DNA of 33,502 nucleotides. Source: Blastocatellia bacterium. Lineage in GTDB: Bacteria; Acidobacteriota; Blastocatellia; RBC074. The stretch lies in the NCBI GenBank assembly GCA_016789725.1, contig JAEUQN010000069.1, positions 1 through 33,502 of the forward strand. The letters run 5' to 3'. Under the pieces are notes generated by a model. The model saw only the letters and a program-made list of their open reading frames with translations, did no database searches and had not been told where the DNA came from. Both the position numbers and the translations under genes were made by a program. Positions 1-6,242 of the stretch are shown in pieces. Position 1 is the first letter of the stretch. Each line of letters begins with the position of its first letter.

Positions 1-208
1 ATGGCTCGTTTTCATTGATGATGATCGCAGTCGTCGTGTGTCGCGTTTGCACGTTGACGAAACCTTGCCTGATGCCAGACTCCTCAACGAATTGCCGAAG
101 CGCTACGGTCAGATCAATAAATTGCAAAGCTTCATCGGTGTATAGATTTACCGCGCGATGACACACTTCCACTGACCGATTCTGACGAACCGGAAAAGTA
201 ATCAACAT
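1..208 (-). CDS. yjbQ: YjbQ / UPF0047 family protein (3' part missing)
   Basis: The gene starts at the ATG at 208-206 and runs off the left edge, leaving 69 codons. An AGGGAG Shine-Dalgarno stretch lies about 7 bases upstream of the ATG. The visible protein opens MLITFPVRQNRSVEV and reaches a HTTTAIIINENEP motif. This matches the HTTAAI-INE-E signature of the YjbQ/UPF0047 family, which are small (about 130-140 residue) trimeric proteins; E. coli YjbQ has been linked to a weak thiamine-phosphate synthase activity. The catalytic C-terminal half lies outside the window. The gene is downstream of uppS on the same strand with a gap of about 185 bases, so it may be the last gene of that transcript. 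The family call is fairly sure; the reaction is not known from this sequence. Confidence 0.82.
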   Translation of the reverse strand, partial: MLITFPVRQNRSVEVCHRAVNLYTDEALQFIDLTVALRQFVEESGIRQGFVNVQTRHTTTAIIINENEP

Positions 209-393
209 AAGGTTCTCCCTGAAAACTACTATTTGAAAAGTTGAGCTACCCGCTCACGATAGGCAGCGCGAATTGGAAAAAAGCCAATCGCAAGCGGGCA
301 GATCAATTGACGCGCATCGCAATCAAGACCGGATGTGGTTGTCCTGCCAAGTCCCCCCACAACAGCAGCCTGCCGGAATTACGATGGTTGTCG

Positions 394-1119
394 TCACGCT
401 GCTTCTGCCGCCTGAATACTACCGAAGCGGCGGTCGCGGGCGTGATAGGCGTTGAGGGCAACAAGCAAATCCTGCTGTCCAAAATCAGGCCATAAAACTT
501 TGGTGAAATACAATTCAGCATAAGCCGATTCCCACAACAAAAAATCGCTCAAACGCTGCTCACCACTCGTCCGAATCAACAAATCCACCTCGGATACAGG
601 CGTATCTGAATTGAGCAGTGCGCTGAATTCTTCACGGGAAAGCGGTGCGGTAATTTTACCGATAGTTTGCAGAATCGCCTCGCGCGCAGAGTAATCAATG
701 GCGATGCGCAAGTGGAGCTTGTCGCCTCGCCGCGTCAAGGCTTCCGCCGCTTCCATCGCCATCCGCACAGCACTGGGCAAACGATCACGACGTCCGATGA
801 TGGTCAGGCGAATTCCCTGCTTCGTGCATTGGCGCGCTTCTTTGAGGAGATGCAAGCGAAAGAGCCGCATTAACTCATTTACTTCTGCCACAGGCCGTTT
901 CCAATTGTCAGTCGAAAAAGCATAGAGTGTGAGTGTGGTGATCCCGCTGGCAATTGCCCCCTGGATGGTTCGGCGAACAGCTTCGGCCCCGACACGATGC
1001 CCAGCCGTTCGGGGCAAACCGCGCGCTGCCGCCCACCGCCCATTGCCATCCATAATAATGGCAACATGCAACCCTCGTTGCATTGTATTGCTAGAGTGAA
1101 GCAAACTACTTTGTCTCAT
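394..1119 (-). CDS. uppS: isoprenyl transferase (undecaprenyl diphosphate synthase)
   Basis: This cis-prenyltransferase (241 aa) builds undecaprenyl diphosphate from farnesyl-PP and isopentenyl-PP, the lipid carrier for peptidoglycan and other envelope polymers, at the cytoplasmic face of the membrane. The diphosphate-binding motif MDGNGRWA is at residues 23-30 with the catalytic Asp24. The substrate motif TLYAFSTDNWKRP follows, and the C-terminal block RTSGEQRLSDFLLW then AYAEL-FT--LWPDF is intact. Length fits the family (E. coli 253 aa). I chose the ATG at 1119, preceded by GGGGC about 7 bases upstream. An in-frame TTG at 1134 and an ATG at 1083, which has no ribosome site, are alternatives. 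The regulator gene ends 34 bases upstream on the same strand, so uppS probably shares its transcript. The usual downstream partner cdsA is absent here. Confidence 0.95.
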   Translation of the reverse strand: MRQSSLLHSSNTMQRGLHVAIIMDGNGRWAAARGLPRTAGHRVGAEAVRRTIQGAIASGITTLTLYAFSTDNWKRPVAEVNELMRLFRLHLLKEARQCTKQGIRLTIIGRRDRLPSAVRMAMEAAEALTRRGDKLHLRIAIDYSAREAILQTIGKITAPLSREEFSALLNSDTPVSEVDLLIRTSGEQRLSDFLLWESAYAELYFTKVLWPDFGQQDLLVALNAYHARDRRFGSIQAAEAA

Positions 1120-1153
1120 AAAGCCCCAGTACAAAAAAAATGACGACGCTTGT

Positions 1154-1558
1154 TTATTTTCGTCGCGTAGCTTGAATTAAAGCTTCCATGTGATTGAGGT
1201 AACGTTCCAGTGCTTTGCGCCCTGAGGCCGTCACCTGGTATTCCGTTTTCGGAATGCGGCCCTCAAAAGATTTCGTACAAACGATGTATTCAGCCTCTTC
1301 CAACTTACGCGCGTGAACGCTGAGGTTCCCGTCAGTCGTATTCAATAATGCTTTTAGATCATTAAAGGTCATCGCTTCGTTGACAGCCAAGGCGCTAATA
1401 ATTGCCAGTCGCGTCCGTTCATGGATCAAGCGATCCAATTCGGTTGTCTCCGCCGCTTTGGCGGAAGCGTTCGCAATGGAGGCCAGTGTTGTTTTCCGGC
1501 GACTGACCTCTTCGTTTTCTGACAAAACTTCTTTGTGCAATGCGTTTCGCTTAGCCAC
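1154..1558 (-). CDS. winged-helix transcriptional regulator (HTH_34-like)
   Basis: This is a predicted DNA-binding protein of 134 aa. After a charged N-terminal tail of about 40 residues comes a winged-helix domain: RLIHERTRLAIISAL, then AMTFNDLKALLNTTDGNLS (helix-turn-helix), then HARKLEEAEYI and the wing with KTEYQVTASGRKAL. This is the layout of the PF13601 / PadR-ArsR-like single-domain regulators often found beside membrane proteins. The start is the GTG at 1558, with GAGGAAATACG just upstream. This GTG lies inside the last codons of the membrane-protein gene, so the two genes overlap by 8 bases (GTGGCTAA), which points to translational coupling. A TTG at 1573 is possible but less likely. 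No effector-binding domain is visible, so the signal is unknown; it may be passed by the coupled membrane protein. Confidence 0.85.
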   Translation of the reverse strand: MAKRNALHKEVLSENEEVSRRKTTLASIANASAKAAETTELDRLIHERTRLAIISALAVNEAMTFNDLKALLNTTDGNLSVHARKLEEAEYIVCTKSFEGRIPKTEYQVTASGRKALERYLNHMEALIQATRRK

Positions 1559-2162
1559 CGTATTTCCTCGCAATCATAATGCCAAAAATGATGTGCAATC
1601 CGCCAAATCCTAATGCCATCATGTAATTGCCCCAGGCAATGGGAAAAAACAAGGTCATCGTTCCAAATAGCATAAAACACAGCCCCATTAAAGGGACAAT
1701 GCGAACGGAAAAAGCACCCGCCGTAACGATACCTGTTCCATAGAGAAGCAACCACAAACCAGGGAGCAAATCCGGGCGCTTGATTTGCCAGATCACAACC
1801 GTCAGCAAGGCCCCAGCAAAAAGCGGAGGCGTTAAACTCAGCCAGAATTTACGAGCGGGCGTCGAAAGTAATGATGAATCTGCGGCCTGCGCCTTACGGT
1901 TCATGGCCAATACTGAAATCAGCAATGAGGCTATAGCGATTCCCACCCAACTGAGCAACCAGCTCTTTTGAAAGATGATTTGCGTTGTAAATTGTGCGCC
2001 GAACATTGCCAACATACCAACCACCACCAATCCCCATCCTGGCACAGCCGTGAAGGCAGATGCGCGCTCCATCGTTTCGCGGATGAAGCGCAAATTGTCC
2101 ATCGCACGGTCATGCAACGCAGGCGGATCAGATATAGGGCGTATAGGTTGCACCTTGCTCAT
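1551..2162 (-). CDS. integral membrane protein coupled to a winged-helix regulator
   Basis: This is a 203-aa protein of unknown function. The N-terminus (about 50 residues: MSKVQPIRPISDPPALHDRA, then DNLRFIRETMERAS) is soluble. Five or six hydrophobic helices follow, for example GWGLVVVGMLAMFGA, LLSWVGIAIASLLISVLAM, SLTPPLFAGALLTVV, LLPGLWLLLYGTGIV, IVPLMGLCFMLFGTM and ALGFGGLHIIFGIMIA. The start is the ATG at 2162; a further upstream ATG (2219) would put the promoter inside the gene. The chosen ATG has no Shine-Dalgarno, but a strong promoter places the transcript start at or next to it. Such membrane-plus-regulator pairs are common in Acidobacteriota; the membrane part may sense or sequester. 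That role is inferred from context, not from a known domain. Confidence 0.8.
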   Translation of the reverse strand: MSKVQPIRPISDPPALHDRAMDNLRFIRETMERASAFTAVPGWGLVVVGMLAMFGAQFTTQIIFQKSWLLSWVGIAIASLLISVLAMNRKAQAADSSLLSTPARKFWLSLTPPLFAGALLTVVIWQIKRPDLLPGLWLLLYGTGIVTAGAFSVRIVPLMGLCFMLFGTMTLFFPIAWGNYMMALGFGGLHIIFGIMIARKYGG

Positions 2163-2169
2163 AGCGAGC

Positions 2170-2197
2170 AGTATAGGCAAATTCAATACTCTGTCAA
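2170..2197 (-). promoter_or_regulatory. sigma-70-type promoter, probably for a leaderless mRNA
   Basis: Read on the minus strand, a perfect TTGACA (2197-2192) is followed by a 16-base spacer and TATACT (2175-2170). Transcription would begin around 2163-2162, at the ATG of the membrane protein (2162), which lacks a ribosome-binding site. An inverted repeat AGTAT-N11-ATACT (2170-2190) covers the -10 box and spacer and could be an operator. It is the best promoter match in the window and heads the membrane protein, regulator and uppS genes. Confidence 0.72.
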
Positions 2198-2507
2198 GTG
2201 CTTTATATCGCAAAGCCATTTAAGAACAAATTAAATGGTGAGTAGTCGGGCTGAATATTTGATTGGCGTACGGCTGATTAATAACTTAGGGAAAAGTTGA
2301 AAGGACAGGTGAAAACATGTTGACGCCTTTAGGTTTGGCAGTTAATATCTCGCGTGCGTAGGAAGCAATCCTCATAAATTTAACGATCTCAAGTAACTCT
2401 TGCTTCACGCAAACCACTATTCCTAGACCTCATTATCGGCAAATTTATAGGTCGTACTTAGGCATCAAAGATTTTATTGATCGTCCTAGATTCATCGGTT
2501 CACTGGG

Positions 2508-2832
2508 AAAATCTGAGCTTTAAAGGCTCTCCAGATTTTAATTTGGAGTGAGCTTTTGGAACTCGCGTCAGATACCTGTTCCTCACCCCAAGATTACCCG
2601 TTGTCTGCGGTCGTGGTGGCTTGAGCCAGGGTCGGGACTGCTCCCGCAGTTTCGATGCCGCCCTGTGGTGCCCCATCGCTTGCGGCATTCCTAATGCTCG
2701 TCACTTTTCAGCAACGGGTTTACAAAGGTCGGCGCGGCCTGGGATAGTTAGAAGCGCTGACCTTTGATCCCCCGAGACCATTCCAGTCTCGGTTTTCCGT
2801 CGGGCTGCGCCCACGCGACTAGGGGCGCAGCC
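2508..2832. other. cluster of strong hairpins in a gene-free 1.1-kb region
   Basis: The 1.1 kb between 2198 and 3258 has no convincing gene. Within it I can pair: 2508-2515 with 2532-2539 (AAAATCTG/CAGATTTT); 2637-2641 with 2646-2650 (ACTGC/GCAGT); 2655-2661 with 2682-2688 (ATGCCGC/GCGGCAT); 2724-2735 with 2754-2765 (12 bp, one G-U); 2772-2778 with 2786-2792 (CCGAGAC/GTCTCGG, then TTTT, terminator-like on the plus strand); and 2803-2812 with 2823-2832 (GGCTGCGCCC/GGGCGCAGCC). Six stems in 325 bases is far denser than in the other intergenic gaps. It could be a structured RNA, a repeat element, or the remnant of one. I found no match to RNase P RNA, tmRNA, SRP RNA or group II intron domain V signatures. 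Confidence 0.5.
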
Positions 2833-3101
2833 GATGGATAATTGACCTGCATTTCTTTTGCCCTGAATAACCCGTATTCAATTTTCACTCTTGGATTCAT
2901 CAAAGCAAACTAATCTACTGAATTAGTGAAACCTATCCAGAATGACAGCGTGAAAGGAGGCGTGCTTCGATTCCATTTTACCCTGAGCGTCAGGGATGTG
3001 TTCGAGCCACAACGCTTCCCTTTCCATGACGGCTTAGTGGAAGCGGCCTCTACGAAAAACTCGCTGGCTTCGCTCCTTGGAGATATGGTATATTCCTGGA
3101 C

Positions 3102-3137
3102 CGAATTAAGAGGAAACAGCCTCTTCCGCTTAATTCG
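3102..3137. repeat. inverted repeat upstream of the secretion operon
   Basis: CGAATTAAG (3102-3110) and CTTAATTCG (3129-3137) form a 9-bp stem. An overlapping inner stem AAGAGG (3108-3113) with CCTCTT (3120-3125) is an alternative pairing. It lies about 120 bases before the GspF/PilC start and could act in the leader as an attenuator or simply be a palindromic repeat. No T-run follows. Confidence 0.4.
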
Positions 3138-3258
3138 TTGTTGAGATTGTCCCCCTCAAATTGAGAAGCCTACGCAGTACCCTTCAGTAGCAGGCCCCCC
3201 GCTTGATTACGTTGAGTCTTGAAAGCCCAGAATCAAGGACGATAGAAAGATAATACCA

Positions 3259-4473
3259 ATGGCAGAGTTTATTTGCAGGCTCGGAACCCCAGCCGGAGAA
3301 ATTGTGACCCGCACCGTCGAAGGTTTGTCTATTGATGAATTACGGCTGCGCTTGCAACAAGAAGGCTACAGTATTTTTTCAGTGGAAGCACCCGGCGGCA
3401 CGGGGCTATCATTTCGCAAGACGCAGCGTGCGGTAAAGGTCAAAATTGATGATTTCCTGCTTTTCAATCAGCAGATGGCGGCCTTGATTCACGCGGGACT
3501 ACCCGTTTTACAATCTATTCAAATGTTGCGGCAACGATCACCAAGCGTGAAGTTGCGCGAGGTTCTCGCTGACGTTGAAACGCGTATTAAATCAGGATCA
3601 GCGCTGTCCGAAGCTTTTGCGGCGCAAGGCGAAACATTTCCGAAAATCTATATCGCCTCAATTCTGGCGGGGGAACGATCTGGCAGCCTGGATGAGATTT
3701 TGAGACGCTATGTTACTTACACCAAGGCAATGGCTGCGATTAGACGTAAATTGCGCAGCGCCCTGACCTATCCCATCATTCTACTGAGTGCCTCTGTCAT
3801 CCTGATTGCCGTGTTGACGACCTACGTCATCCCGCAATTCTCGTCTATTTACGAAAATGTCGGCACCAAATTGCCGATGATTACGGAAGTTGTGATCGGC
3901 ATCTCATCGGCGGTGCGGGACAATTTGCTCTGGTTAATTCCAACTATTGCGGCGACAATCTTTGGTCTCTGGTCCTGGCGCAAAACGGAAAATGGTCGCA
4001 GGGCGATGGATCGTTTGATTCTGAGAATCCCAATTGTTGGCGAATTAGTGCGGCAAATGACAACGGCTCAATTCACTCGCAGCTTATCAACATTATTGGC
4101 TGGTGGTATTACTTTGGTCGAAGGGTTTCAGATTGCCATGAGTTCCATCACTAACCGTGAGTTATTGCGCAACACAGAACCCGCGCTTCCCAAAGTCCGC
4201 GAAGGCAAACCGTTCACAGAAAGTCTGGCGGCGGCTGGATGGGTTCCAGAGTTGGCGATTGATATGATTGGAGTGGGCGAGCGGTCAGGTTCATTGCGTG
4301 AAATGTTAGAAGAGGTTTCTGGTTTCTACGATGCCGAAACAGAAGTGAAACTGGGACAACTTACGACCTTTATTGAACCAGCGATTTTAATCACAATGGG
4401 CGGCGTCGTCGTGACGATTTTGATGGCGATTTACTTGCCACTGCTTACGATGGTTGGCAATGCAGGAAAATAA
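3259..4473 (+). CDS. type II secretion / type IV pilus inner-membrane platform protein (GspF/PilC family)
   Basis: This 404-aa polytopic protein forms the inner-membrane platform on which the assembly ATPase drives pilin or pseudopilin assembly. It has the family's two homologous T2SSF domains. The first is at about residues 70-190 (FNQQMAALIHAGLPVLQSIQ, then ILAGERSGSLDEIL). The second is at about 270-395 (FTRSLSTLLAGGITLVEGFQ, then MIGVGERSGSLREML). Membrane helices are near 170-190, 215-240 and 370-395. Length is typical. The ATG at 3259 has only a weak ribosome site (AGAAAG). It is the first gene of a plus-strand operon running to 11042. Sequence alone does not tell whether it serves a T2SS or a pilus; the pseudopilins downstream favour T2SS. 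Confidence 0.93.
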   Translation: MAEFICRLGTPAGEIVTRTVEGLSIDELRLRLQQEGYSIFSVEAPGGTGLSFRKTQRAVKVKIDDFLLFNQQMAALIHAGLPVLQSIQMLRQRSPSVKLREVLADVETRIKSGSALSEAFAAQGETFPKIYIASILAGERSGSLDEILRRYVTYTKAMAAIRRKLRSALTYPIILLSASVILIAVLTTYVIPQFSSIYENVGTKLPMITEVVIGISSAVRDNLLWLIPTIAATIFGLWSWRKTENGRRAMDRLILRIPIVGELVRQMTTAQFTRSLSTLLAGGITLVEGFQIAMSSITNRELLRNTEPALPKVREGKPFTESLAAAGWVPELAIDMIGVGERSGSLREMLEEVSGFYDAETEVKLGQLTTFIEPAILITMGGVVVTILMAIYLPLLTMVGNAGK

Positions 4474-4550
4474 ATAGTGATTGAAACTCAACTGGACAGG
4501 TGATTCCAGATATTCATCACCGTTCCCGCTTAACAGGATGTGAGATCGAA

Positions 4551-6176
4551 ATGGCAGAAGCAAAAGAAGAACTTGATCAACCCACAGAAGCAGCCAGCGC
4601 CGAACAAATGGCCGCGCGTTATCGGCTCGCCTTTATTGACCTCGAAAAATATCCGGTAGATTACGCACTGATTCAATCACTGCCCGTAGACATGATGCTG
4701 CGGAATAAATTCATTCCGCTCAAACGTGAAAATGGACATATGACCCTGGCGATGGCGGATCCGTCGGATTTGCCATTATTGGATGAACTAAAAGCGCAGC
4801 TCAAGGTTCATCTCAAGCCAGCGGTGGCGACGCGTTCGGCGATTGAAGGGGTGCTGCGCAAGGCGGATGCTTCAGATCGCGTTTATGCCGAAGCGACGGA
4901 AGGATTCCGGGCTTCACTCATTAAAGAAACGGAAGGCGGCGGCGAAGAAGTCGTTGATCTGGAGCGATTGTCGAGTGATGCCGAAATGTCCCCAATCATT
5001 CGATTGGTGGATACCATTGTTTTCACCGCCCTCGAAAAACGCGCTTCCGATATTCACATCGAAACGCGCGACACCGACGTGTTGGTTCGTTATCGTATTG
5101 ACGGCGCGTTGTATGAAGCGGGTGAGCCGATTGACATCAAGCATCATCAGACCATTATTTCACGTATCAAGGTCATGTCCGAATTGGACATTGCCGAGCG
5201 CCGCGTGCCACAGGACGGACGCTTTCGCATGCGCATTAAAGGCCGTCGCGTGGATTTTCGTGTTTCGATCATTCCCTCGGTTTACGGCGAAGATGCGGTC
5301 ATTCGTATTCTCGACAAAGAGCAAATCAACGAATCGTTCAAGGACTTGAAACTGGACGTTGTCGGCTTTGATCCGGTGCTGCTGGCAAAATTCCGCCGCT
5401 TTATTCACGAGCCGTATGGAATGGTGCTGGTCACCGGGCCAACGGGTTCAGGAAAAACAACGACGCTGTACGGGGCGCTCAACGAAATCCGCAACGACGA
5501 AGACAAGATCATTACAATTGAAGACCCGGTCGAATATCAACTGCGCGGTGTGATGCAAATTCAGGTCAACGAAAAGAAAGGCCTGACGTTCGCGCGCGGG
5601 TTGCGGTCAATGCTGCGTCACGATCCCGACAAGATCATGGTCGGAGAAATCCGCGATAATGAAACTGCGCAAATTGCGATCAACTCCGCGCTCACCGGAC
5701 ACCTTGTGTTCACAACCGTTCACGCTAACAATGTCATTGACGTCATCGGACGCTTTATGAATATGGGAGTTGAAGTTTATAACTTCGTATCCGCGCTCAA
5801 TTGTGTCTTGGCGCAACGCCTCGTACGCATGTTATGCACCCGCTGTAAGCAACAATATCAACCGACCGATGAAGAATTTATTGAATCTGGATTGAATCCG
5901 CAGCGTTATAAAGATCGGATTGTATATCGTAGCGTTGGTTGCGAAATCTGTAATCACACTGGCTATCGTGGCAGAACTGCCATTCACGAACTTCTGGATC
6001 TTACCGATAATATTCGGGAATTGATCATTGCACGACGCCCTGGATCAGAAGTCCGCCGGGCTGCCTGTGAAGAAGGTCTCGGCAGCCTACGCGAATCAGC
6101 GCTGCGCCTGGTGTTTGAAGGACAAACGACACTTCATGAAATCAACCGCGTTACGTTCGTCGAACAAATCAATTAG
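4551..6176 (+). CDS. type II secretion / pilus assembly ATPase (GspE/PilB family)
   Basis: This hexameric cytoplasmic ATPase powers pseudopilus assembly. Over 541 aa it has an N-terminal MshEN-like domain (about 20-120), an N2 domain with DIHIETRDTDVLVRYRIDG, Walker A GPTGSGKTTT at about residue 296, an Asp box (ITIEDPVEYQL), Walker B region IMVGEIRDNETAQIA and a His box (GHLVFTTVHANN). A C-terminal zinc-binding CTRC...CEIC element (CM domain) follows, as in GspE and PilB. I chose the ATG at 4551 (MAEAKEEL), preceded by AGGATGTGAG; a GTG at 4500 would add 17 residues. All catalytic motifs are intact. It sits 77 bases after the platform gene and 66 bases before the secretin gene. Confidence 0.95.
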   Translation: MAEAKEELDQPTEAASAEQMAARYRLAFIDLEKYPVDYALIQSLPVDMMLRNKFIPLKRENGHMTLAMADPSDLPLLDELKAQLKVHLKPAVATRSAIEGVLRKADASDRVYAEATEGFRASLIKETEGGGEEVVDLERLSSDAEMSPIIRLVDTIVFTALEKRASDIHIETRDTDVLVRYRIDGALYEAGEPIDIKHHQTIISRIKVMSELDIAERRVPQDGRFRMRIKGRRVDFRVSIIPSVYGEDAVIRILDKEQINESFKDLKLDVVGFDPVLLAKFRRFIHEPYGMVLVTGPTGSGKTTTLYGALNEIRNDEDKIITIEDPVEYQLRGVMQIQVNEKKGLTFARGLRSMLRHDPDKIMVGEIRDNETAQIAINSALTGHLVFTTVHANNVIDVIGRFMNMGVEVYNFVSALNCVLAQRLVRMLCTRCKQQYQPTDEEFIESGLNPQRYKDRIVYRSVGCEICNHTGYRGRTAIHELLDLTDNIRELIIARRPGSEVRRAACEEGLGSLRESALRLVFEGQTTLHEINRVTFVEQIN

Positions 6177-6179
6177 CTG

Positions 6180-6217
6180 TGGGGAAACACAGGCATCGAA
6201 GCCTGCTGCCTGCCCCA
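6180..6217 (+). repeat. hairpin between the ATPase and secretin genes
   Basis: CAGGC (6190-6194) pairs with GCCTG (6201-6205) around a 6-base loop, and TGGGG (6180-6184) with CCCCA (6213-6217) outside it. There is no U-run, so it is not an ordinary terminator. It could tune expression of the secretin relative to the ATPase or stabilise an mRNA end. Confidence 0.35.
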
Positions 6218-6242
6218 AGCCCTACTAGCGAAGGTCAAAGTT

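Noticed and set aside
241..495. Plus-strand open frame over the 3' end of uppS
   Set aside because: It has a TTG start without ribosome site, and it overlaps conserved uppS coding sequence on the other strand.
2500..2688. Open frame of 62 codons on the minus strand in the hairpin region
   Set aside because: It overlaps two of the stems, is rich in Arg/Pro/Lys with no domain, and has no ribosome site. The openness is likely chance within structured DNA.
2963..2985. TTCGATTCC resembling a tRNA T-loop
   Set aside because: The flanking bases cannot form the T-stem and no acceptor or anticodon stem is found around it.
2926..3144. Open frame of 72 codons on the plus strand before the GspF/PilC gene
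   Set aside because: It has a GTG start, no Shine-Dalgarno and no recognisable motif, and it runs through the 3102-3137 inverted repeat.
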